A DNA stretch of 19,539 nucleotides. Origin: an uncultured Selenomonadales bacterium. Its GTDB lineage: Bacteria > Bacillota > Negativicutes > Selenomonadales > Selenomonadaceae. How positions within the stretch are numbered: position 1 is the stretch's first letter; every line of letters begins with the position of its first letter. Positions 14,348-19,539 of the stretch are shown here, piece by piece. The notes under the pieces are model-generated. The model saw only the letters and a list, made by a program, of their open reading frames with translations, had not been told where the DNA came from and did no database searches. The stretch spans positions 1 to 19,539 of the forward strand of contig CALGGP010000119.1 in NCBI GenBank assembly GCA_937915885.1, in the 5' to 3' direction. Position numbers and translations under genes: made by a program.

Positions 14348-15417
14348 ACGATGTCTCGTTGCTGATAATCGCGGGCGGCAAAAGTTCTCGGCTCGGACGC
14401 GACAAACGATTCGTCGAGATCGGCGGCGTCGGATTGTTGGAAAGTATGTTGCGAAAAGCCTCCGCGCGGAACTTCGCCGAAATTTTTTTGTGCGTCGACC
14501 GTCAAACGCCCGAAATAAAATCATTGTCGGACGCCTTCAACGCGACGATCTTGCTCGACGAAATTTCAGCGGCGGGACCGGCGGCGGGCTTATCGAACGG
14601 GCTCCGAAAAATTTCTTCCGATTGGGCGTTGGCGGTTTCAATCGATATGCCGTTCTTCGACTTCGCGGCGTTCGAGCCGATTTTCGACGATCAACACAAA
14701 ATTATAATCCCGAGGGTCGGCGGGCGCCTTCAACCGTTGGCGGCATTTTATCACCGTTCGACTGCCGACGCCTTTGAAAAAAATTTGTCGGCGTGGCAAA
14801 AAAAATTGCGCGCGACGATCGATCGTCTGCCGCATCGAATCATTGATCTCGACGTCGACGAAAATATTTTTTTCAATGTCAACACCCGCGCGGATTTGCA
14901 CTTGGCACTCGGACGCGCCGAAAATCTGTCGCGCCCGACGCCGATCGTTTCAATCGTCGCGCCGTCGTCGGGCACCGGCAAGACGACTTTCATCGAGCGC
15001 CTGACGAAAATTTTTTCCGATCAGAATATAAAAATCGGCGTGATCAAAAGCGATGCGCACGGATTTAATCTTGACGTTGAGGGTAAAGATTCTTGGCGCT
15101 TTCAACGGGCGGGCGCCGATGCCGTCGCCGTCGTTTCGCCGCACGGTTGGTTTTTGACGCAACGGACGGACGAACGGGCGGATTTTTTTACGGTCGCCGA
15201 CAAAATGACGGGCGTCGATCTGATTTTGACAGAAAGTCGGACGCGAAAAATTTTCCCGACGGTTTCATTATGGCGCGGGCTCGGCGACAAGATTGTCGAT
15301 GAAAAAATTTGCGCGGTGTTCTCGAGCGCGCCCGAGGCGTCCGACGAGATTGCGGAATTTCATTTGGACGATCTCAAATCCGCGGAGGCAATCATAAAAT
15401 TTTTGGCGGGCACATAA
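14344..15417 (+). CDS. mobAB: MobA-MobB fusion (Mo cofactor guanylyltransferase plus GTPase adaptor)
   Basis: This 357-aa protein has two domains. MobA (about 1-190) attaches GMP to Mo-molybdopterin to make the MGD cofactor used by NarG. It shows IIAGGKSSRLGRDK (8-21) and SIDMPF (99-104). MobB (about 199-357) is a P-loop protein that assists MobA, with the Walker A sequence APSSGTGKTT (206-215), VIKSDAHGFNLDVEGKDSWRF and the Ala-Gly-Ala-Asp-Ala segment. Two MobB positions are unusual: the usual Lys-His-Asp before the histidine reads KSDAH, and the usual Glu-Gly in the later DLxLxEG motif reads DLILTES. The ATG overlaps the preceding stop as ATGA; the TTG two codons earlier is not needed. The gene ends 15 nt before narK. 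Confidence 0.93.
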   Translation: MNDVSLLIIAGGKSSRLGRDKRFVEIGGVGLLESMLRKASARNFAEIFLCVDRQTPEIKSLSDAFNATILLDEISAAGPAAGLSNGLRKISSDWALAVSIDMPFFDFAAFEPIFDDQHKIIIPRVGGRLQPLAAFYHRSTADAFEKNLSAWQKKLRATIDRLPHRIIDLDVDENIFFNVNTRADLHLALGRAENLSRPTPIVSIVAPSSGTGKTTFIERLTKIFSDQNIKIGVIKSDAHGFNLDVEGKDSWRFQRAGADAVAVVSPHGWFLTQRTDERADFFTVADKMTGVDLILTESRTRKIFPTVSLWRGLGDKIVDEKICAVFSSAPEASDEIAEFHLDDLKSAEAIIKFLAGT

Positions 15418-15432
15418 AGGAGTGATATAATC

Positions 15433-16776
15433 ATGGCTGAAGGCATCTTAAAAGCGCTCGGCGAAAATCCGACGCGCAAAGAAATTTTGTCGAAGTGGGA
15501 TCCCGAGAACGAGGCGTTCTGGAAAAAATTCGGCGAGCGCATCGCGAAACAAAATCTGTACACGTCGACGTGGGCGTTGACGCTGTCGTTCGTGGTGTGG
15601 ACGTTGTGGGCGACCATCGCCGCGCAACTCAATCAGATCGGATTCAATTTCACCGACGCGCAAATTTTTACGTTGGCATCGTTGCCGGGACTGGTCGGCG
15701 CGACGTGTCGATTGTTTTATACTTACATGCCGGGGCTGGTCGGCGGAAAAAATTGGACGCTGTTCTCGACGGCGCTGTTGCTGTTGCCGATCATCGGGCT
15801 CGGCTCGGCGTTGCAAGACACGTCGACGAGTTACGACGAGCTGTTCATGTTGGTGGCGCTGATCGGCGTGGCGGGCGGTAACTTCTCGTCGTCGATGGCG
15901 AACATCGGATTCTTCTTCCCGAAAAAAAATAAAGGTCTCGCGCTCGGCATCAACGCGGGCGTCGGCAACCTCGGCGTGTCGCTGATTTATTTGACGGCGC
16001 CGATCCTGCTCGGCATGAGTTTCGGCGGATTGTTCGGCGCGCCGCTGATCAACGTCAAGACCGGCGCCGAAGTTTATATTCAATCGGTGTGTTACGCGTG
16101 GGCGGTGCCGACGGTGCTGACGTTGGTGCTGATTTGGATTTTCATGGATAATCTCCCGCTTCCGAAGCAGAGCCCGAAGAGTATCCTGTCGATATTCGGC
16201 AACAAGCACACGTGGCTTATGACGTGGATTTACACTTGCGGCTTCGGACAATTCATCGGCTACTCGGCGGCGCTGATGCTGCTGCTCAATCGCGAATTTC
16301 CCGAAGTGAGCATGGCTTGGGGCGCGTTCCTCGGACCGTTTATCGGCGCGAGCATGCGACCGGTGGGCGGTTGGCTTGCCGACAAATTTGACAGCGGCTC
16401 GAAAGTCACTCTCTACTCGCTGATTCTGATGCTCATCTCGATCGCCGTCGTGCTGATCGGATTGCAGGCGCACAGCTTTGCGATGTTCTTTGCGGCGTTC
16501 CTGCTGTTGTTCCTGACGACGGGCTTTGTCAACGGCGCGTCCTTCCGAATGATCCCTTACATTTTCAACAATCCGTTTCACTCGTCGTTGGTGACGGGCT
16601 TTACGGCGGCGATTGCGGCCTACGGCGCGTTTTTGATCCCGAAAATTTTCGGTTGGGCGTACTCGAATTATCAGCTCGTGACGCCGGCGTTCTACGTTTT
16701 GATTGCTTTCACGGTGATCACGATCGTCATCACGTGGTTTTTCTACGCGCGCTCCGATTCGGGGATCAAGTGCTGA
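15433..16776 (+). CDS. narK: Nitrate/nitrite transporter, NarK family (MFS)
   Basis: The 447-aa membrane protein with about 12 hydrophobic helices moves nitrate in and/or nitrite out across the cytoplasmic membrane. The nitrate signature 1 is clear (GGNFSSSMANIGFFFPK, then LGINAGVGNLGVSL, residues 148-184) and signature 2 is NGASFRMIP (367-375). Substrate arginines are Arg93 (GATCRLFYTY) and Arg372. The cytoplasmic N-terminus WDPENEAFWKKFGERIAKQNL is typical of NarK. AAAGGAG lies upstream of the ATG at a normal distance. Its placement among the cofactor genes ties uptake to NarGHI expression. Whether it is a symporter or an antiporter cannot be told from the sequence. Confidence 0.96.
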   Translation: MAEGILKALGENPTRKEILSKWDPENEAFWKKFGERIAKQNLYTSTWALTLSFVVWTLWATIAAQLNQIGFNFTDAQIFTLASLPGLVGATCRLFYTYMPGLVGGKNWTLFSTALLLLPIIGLGSALQDTSTSYDELFMLVALIGVAGGNFSSSMANIGFFFPKKNKGLALGINAGVGNLGVSLIYLTAPILLGMSFGGLFGAPLINVKTGAEVYIQSVCYAWAVPTVLTLVLIWIFMDNLPLPKQSPKSILSIFGNKHTWLMTWIYTCGFGQFIGYSAALMLLLNREFPEVSMAWGAFLGPFIGASMRPVGGWLADKFDSGSKVTLYSLILMLISIAVVLIGLQAHSFAMFFAAFLLLFLTTGFVNGASFRMIPYIFNNPFHSSLVTGFTAAIAAYGAFLIPKIFGWAYSNYQLVTPAFYVLIAFTVITIVITWFFYARSDSGIKC

Positions 16777-16797
16777 AAAAATTTGAGGCGAATGATA

Positions 16798-17271
16798 TTG
16801 AATGATAAACTGAATCACTTCGACGCGGCGGGCAACGCCGTGATGGTCGATGTGAGCGAAAAAAAAATTACCGAGAGAACTGCCGCGGCGAGCGGCAAAA
16901 TTTTTGTCTGCAATGAAGTGTACAAGGTGATTGAAGCCGGCACGTCGAAAAAGGGAGATATATTAGGAGTGGCGCGGATTGCGGGGATCATGGCGGCAAA
17001 AAAAACTGCGGAGATGATCCCGTTGTGTCACCCGCTGCCGTTGAGCCACTGCTCGATTGATTTTGAGTTGTTGCCCGAGGAGTCGGCGGTCAAAGTCCGA
17101 GCGACGGTGAAAACGAGTTGGACGACGGGCGTCGAGATGGAGGCATTACACATGGTGAGCGTGTCGCTGTTGACGATTTACGACATGTGCAAAGCGATCG
17201 ATCGCTCGATGGTGCTCGGCGAGATTCGGCTCGAGAAAAAATTTGGAGGCAAGAGTAAACCAATCATTTAG
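16798..17271 (+). CDS. moaC: Cyclic pyranopterin monophosphate synthase MoaC
   Basis: MoaC converts the MoaA product to cyclic pyranopterin monophosphate. The 157-aa product has all the expected parts: LNHFDAAGNAVMVDVSEKKITERTA, KKGDILGVARIAGIMAAKKT, the active-site MIPLCHPLPLSH, TTGVEMEALHMVSVSLLTIYDMCKAID with the acidic and lysine catalytic residues. Three in-frame starts compete: TTG 16783, ATG 16792 and TTG 16798. GAGG at 16785-16788 leaves only 3 nt to the ATG but 9 nt to TTG 16798, and the MNDKLNHF beginning fits known MoaC proteins, so I prefer 16798 with moderate certainty. It lies 21 nt after narK and 10 nt before larE. Being separated from moaA by narK suggests operon rearrangement. 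Confidence 0.95.
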   Translation: MNDKLNHFDAAGNAVMVDVSEKKITERTAAASGKIFVCNEVYKVIEAGTSKKGDILGVARIAGIMAAKKTAEMIPLCHPLPLSHCSIDFELLPEESAVKVRATVKTSWTTGVEMEALHMVSVSLLTIYDMCKAIDRSMVLGEIRLEKKFGGKSKPII

Positions 17272-17281
17272 GGGCGATATC

Positions 17282-18085
17282 ATGTCAGACATTCATTCAA
17301 AAGCGGAGGCGCTCAAAAATTATTTGCGCCAACTCGGGTCGGTCGCCGTTGCCTTTTCAAGCGGCGTCGACTCAACTTTTTTATTGTCGATTGCTCACGA
17401 CGTACTCGGCGCTCGAGCCGTCGCCGTCACCGCATCGTTAAAATTTTTTCCGTCGAGAGAAGCCGTCGACGCTCAAAATTTTTGCTCCGATATCGGCGTC
17501 CGACAGATCGTTTTCAACGTCGACCATCTTTCGATCGACGGACTGAAAAACAATCCGCCCGACCGTTGCTACATCTGTAAAAAATTTTTGTTCGAGACAA
17601 TCAAAAAAATCGCCGCCGATAATAATCTCGCGCACGTCGTCGAGGGCTCCAACATGGACGATAACGGCGATTATCGCCCGGGCATGAAGGCGATCGCCGA
17701 ACTCGATATTAAAAGCCCGCTCCGTCACGTCGGACTGTATAAAAACGAGATCAGAGCGCTGTCAAAGGAACTCGGATTGCCCACGTGGAATAAGCCTTCG
17801 TTCGCATGTCTGGCGTCGAGATTCGTCTACGGCGAAATTATTTCCGATCAAAAACTGTCGATGGTCGAGCACGCCGAACAATTTTTGATCGAGCGCGGCT
17901 TCCGTCAAGTGCGCGTCCGTATTCATGATCGATTGGCACGCATCGAGATCGAGCCGTCCGATTTCGATCGATTGATAAAAATCCGCGCGGAAGTCGATAA
18001 AAGTTTTAAGGCGCTCGGCTTTCAATACGTCACTCTCGACCTGCAGGGTTATCGCACCGGCAGTATGAATGAGGCGATCATATGA
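17282..18085 (+). CDS. larE: ATP-dependent sacrificial sulfur transferase LarE
   Basis: This 267-aa PP-loop protein belongs to the LarE family, which adenylates a pyridine dicarboxylate mononucleotide and donates sulfur to build the nickel-pincer cofactor of lactate racemase and related enzymes. The PP-loop is AFSSGVDSTFLL (24-35). Cys176 in PSFACLASR is at the same number as the sacrificial Cys176 of Lactobacillus plantarum LarE. A CYIC pair (96-99) follows NPPDR, as in many homologues. Start ATG 17282 has GGGGCG upstream; a longer upstream reading would run into moaC. No larB, larC or larA is in the window, so its partner is elsewhere or its role differs. The stop overlaps the sbcD start as ATGA. 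Confidence 0.88.
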   Translation: MSDIHSKAEALKNYLRQLGSVAVAFSSGVDSTFLLSIAHDVLGARAVAVTASLKFFPSREAVDAQNFCSDIGVRQIVFNVDHLSIDGLKNNPPDRCYICKKFLFETIKKIAADNNLAHVVEGSNMDDNGDYRPGMKAIAELDIKSPLRHVGLYKNEIRALSKELGLPTWNKPSFACLASRFVYGEIISDQKLSMVEHAEQFLIERGFRQVRVRIHDRLARIEIEPSDFDRLIKIRAEVDKSFKALGFQYVTLDLQGYRTGSMNEAII

Positions 18086-19203
18086 GATTTATTCATACCT
18101 CCGATTGGCATCTCGGCAAGAGCCTCAAGGCGGAGTCGCTCCTCGACGACCAGGCTCATATTCTCGGTGAAATTCTCCGCGCCGTCGACGATCAAAAAGC
18201 CGACGCGCTCATCATCGCCGGCGACATTTACGATCGCGGAGTGCCTCCCGCCGACGCCGTTGATCTCTTCAACGAGATTCTGATCAAACTCGTCGAGCGC
18301 AAACTTCCGATCCTGTGCATCGCGGGCAATCACGACAGCCCTCAACGGCTCAACTTCGGCTCAAGATTTTTCGAGCGCTCCCAATTTTTTATGCGATCGC
18401 TCGTGCGCTCCGACGATCAACCGATCGCGCTCGAGGATCAATTCGGCGCCGTTTATTTTTCCCTGATTCCTTATTTCGATCCTTCGCGCGTCCGTGATGC
18501 CTTCGGCGTCGATGATTATATTTCTTTCGACGAGGCGGGCTTCATCCTCATATCCGACGCGCGCTCGAAAATTCCGCGCGGAGCTCGAGCCGTCGCCGTC
18601 GCGCACGCGTTCATCACCGGCGGCGAACGCTCCGATTCCGAAACTCAATCCGTCGGCGGCGCCGATAACGTCAGCGCGTCGCACTTCAACGGCTATCAAT
18701 ACGTCGCGCTCGGACATCTGCACAAACCTCAATCAATGGGAAAATCGATCCGTTACAGCGGCTCGCCCTTGAAATATTCCTTCGACGAGTGGCAGCATCG
18801 CAAGGGGCTGTTGAGCGTGGAGATTGACGGCGCGGGGCGGACATCGACAGAATTTTTGCCGTTGACGCCCAAGCATGATCTCGTCGTGATCGAAGACACC
18901 ATCGAAAATATTTTAAAGCGCCCGCCGTCGACGGATTACATAGCGGTGCGGTTGCTCGACAGGACGCCGGTGCTTCACGCGCGCGCGAAACTTGAGCCGA
19001 CATTTCCGAATGTGTTGTCGCTCGAAAAGATCGGGCTCAATTGGCAGCCGAGTGATGAAGAAGCGCGGCGGCGGGAGGGGGCGTCGATGCTCGAGGAGTT
19101 CAAAGATTTTTATCGATATCAGACGGACGAGACGATGTCGGACGAAGAGTTGAAGGCGCTCGAAAAATGTCTGGTCGACGTCGAGGGCAACGAAATTTTA
19201 TAA
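18082..19203 (+). CDS. sbcD: Exonuclease subunit SbcD (Mre11-type phosphoesterase)
   Basis: This 373-aa metallophosphoesterase is the nuclease half of the SbcCD complex, which opens DNA hairpins and processes double-strand breaks. All phosphodiesterase motifs are present: SDWHLGK with Asp8 and His10, GDIYDRG with Asp48, GNHDSP with Asn83 and His84, AHAF with His175 and GHLHKP with His212 and His214. The C-terminal part (about 225-373) is the capping and partner-binding region. It starts inside the larE stop (ATGA). sbcC normally follows directly, but 336 bp of non-coding repeats follow here, so sbcC is either beyond the window or unlinked. The SbcCD substrate, palindromic DNA, is abundant in the flanking repeats, which may be coincidence. 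Confidence 0.94.
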   Translation: MRFIHTSDWHLGKSLKAESLLDDQAHILGEILRAVDDQKADALIIAGDIYDRGVPPADAVDLFNEILIKLVERKLPILCIAGNHDSPQRLNFGSRFFERSQFFMRSLVRSDDQPIALEDQFGAVYFSLIPYFDPSRVRDAFGVDDYISFDEAGFILISDARSKIPRGARAVAVAHAFITGGERSDSETQSVGGADNVSASHFNGYQYVALGHLHKPQSMGKSIRYSGSPLKYSFDEWQHRKGLLSVEIDGAGRTSTEFLPLTPKHDLVVIEDTIENILKRPPSTDYIAVRLLDRTPVLHARAKLEPTFPNVLSLEKIGLNWQPSDEEARRREGASMLEEFKDFYRYQTDETMSDEELKALEKCLVDVEGNEIL

Positions 19204-19246
19204 GCCGATCCGCGCGGGGCGACGGAGTGACGGGGTGACGGTTTAG

Positions 19247-19323
19247 GGGCGCCGTCGACGCTCCCGCCCACCGAGCACGGCGCCCAACTGAGATCGCGAT
19301 CCCCACCCGCGTCGGCGGCGCCC
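19247..19323 (+). repeat. GC-rich palindromic intergenic element, copy 2
   Basis: The terminal inverted repeat is GGGCGCCGTCGACGC (19247-19261) with GCGTCGGCGGCGCCC (19309-19323), 14 of 15 positions complementary. The sequence matches the reverse complement of the element at 1421-1540, including CGACGCTCCCGCCCAC and GCGATCCCC. It lies 43 nt after the sbcD stop. No gene is visible from 19204 to the window end. Confidence 0.65.
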
Positions 19324-19337
19324 GTACTTTGACGTTG

Positions 19338-19539
19338 AAGCCGCCCTTCCTCCCACCGCTTTAGAGGAGCGTCGATATTCGGGGGCAGGCGCGTCGGCGG
19401 ACGCCCAAAAAAAAATCGTAGCCCGTTGCCGTTAAAGCCGCCCTTCCTCCCGCCGCTTTAGAGGAGCGTCGACATTCGGAAGCGGGCGCGTCGGCGGACG
19501 CCCAAAAAAAAATCGTAGCCCGTTGCCGTTAAAGCCGCC
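19338..19539. repeat. 97-bp tandem repeat, running off the window end
   Basis: Units start at 19338, 19435 and 19532, exactly 97 bp apart; the third is cut off by the window end. The two full units differ at a handful of positions. Each contains CGCCCTTCCTCCC, CTTTAGAGGAGCGTCGA, a small hairpin GCGTC-GGCG-GACGC and an A9 run before TCGTAGCCCGTTGCCGTT. Whole units repeat without unique spacers, so it is not a CRISPR array. No ORF with a ribosome binding site is present. Confidence 0.9.

Noticed and set aside
19100..19306. 68-aa minus-strand ORF across the sbcD end
   Set aside because: It is an antisense shadow of sbcD plus repeat DNA, with no start signal.

Overview
The window looks like chromosomal DNA of an anaerobic, nitrate-respiring bacterium with Firmicutes-type translation signals: strong AAGGAGG-like ribosome binding sites, several TTG and GTG starts, and a tRNA with encoded CCA. 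A member of the Negativicutes (Selenomonas/Veillonella-like) is my best guess. That placement is inference from gene content and style, not from a phylogenetic marker. Coding DNA is fairly GC-rich but peppered with A-tract/T-tract runs of the AAAATTTT type.

Layout. Positions 1-300 hold a degenerate GC-rich tandem repeat and a minus-strand terminator. A minus-strand L-lactate/2-hydroxyacid dehydrogenase gene follows (311-1270). Positions 1290-1636 carry a GC-rich palindromic element and a good sigma-70 type promoter that drives a tRNA-Ala(CGC) gene (1637-1712) with its own terminator. Positions 1857-3331 are a compact minus-strand cassette: an XRE-type regulator, a small probably frameshifted gene, a 73-aa glycine/valine-rich peptide gene and a CFI-box protein gene, then a terminator. 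The divergent intergenic region 3332-3691 is rich in regulatory signals: a 21-bp-spaced direct repeat, a minus-strand terminator, and a CRP/FNR-type site placed at about -41.5 from the predicted narG start.

From 3692 to 19203 everything runs on the plus strand with overlapping or nearly abutting genes, so it is probably one very long operon: narG-narH-narJ-narI (membrane-bound, quinol-linked nitrate reductase and its chaperone), a MoeA-like molybdopterin-binding protein, moeA, moaA (broken by one extra A in an A8 tract), a MOSC-MogA fusion, a MobA-MobB fusion, narK (nitrate/nitrite transporter), moaC, larE and sbcD. The set links nitrate uptake, nitrate reduction and synthesis of the bis-MGD molybdenum cofactor that NarG needs. 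moaD, moaE and moeB are absent and must lie elsewhere. The only large gap in the operon is a 154-bp tandem repeat (13060-13429) that re-duplicates the 3' end of moaA. LarE (nickel-pincer cofactor) and SbcD (DNA repair nuclease) are unexpected passengers.

The window ends in non-coding repeats: an inverted copy of the palindromic element seen near position 1480, then a 97-bp tandem array that runs off the end. The most likely candidate for an undescribed system is the XRE/small peptide/CFI-box cassette at 1953-3331. The most striking structural oddities are the moaA tail duplication and the two homopolymer frameshifts.
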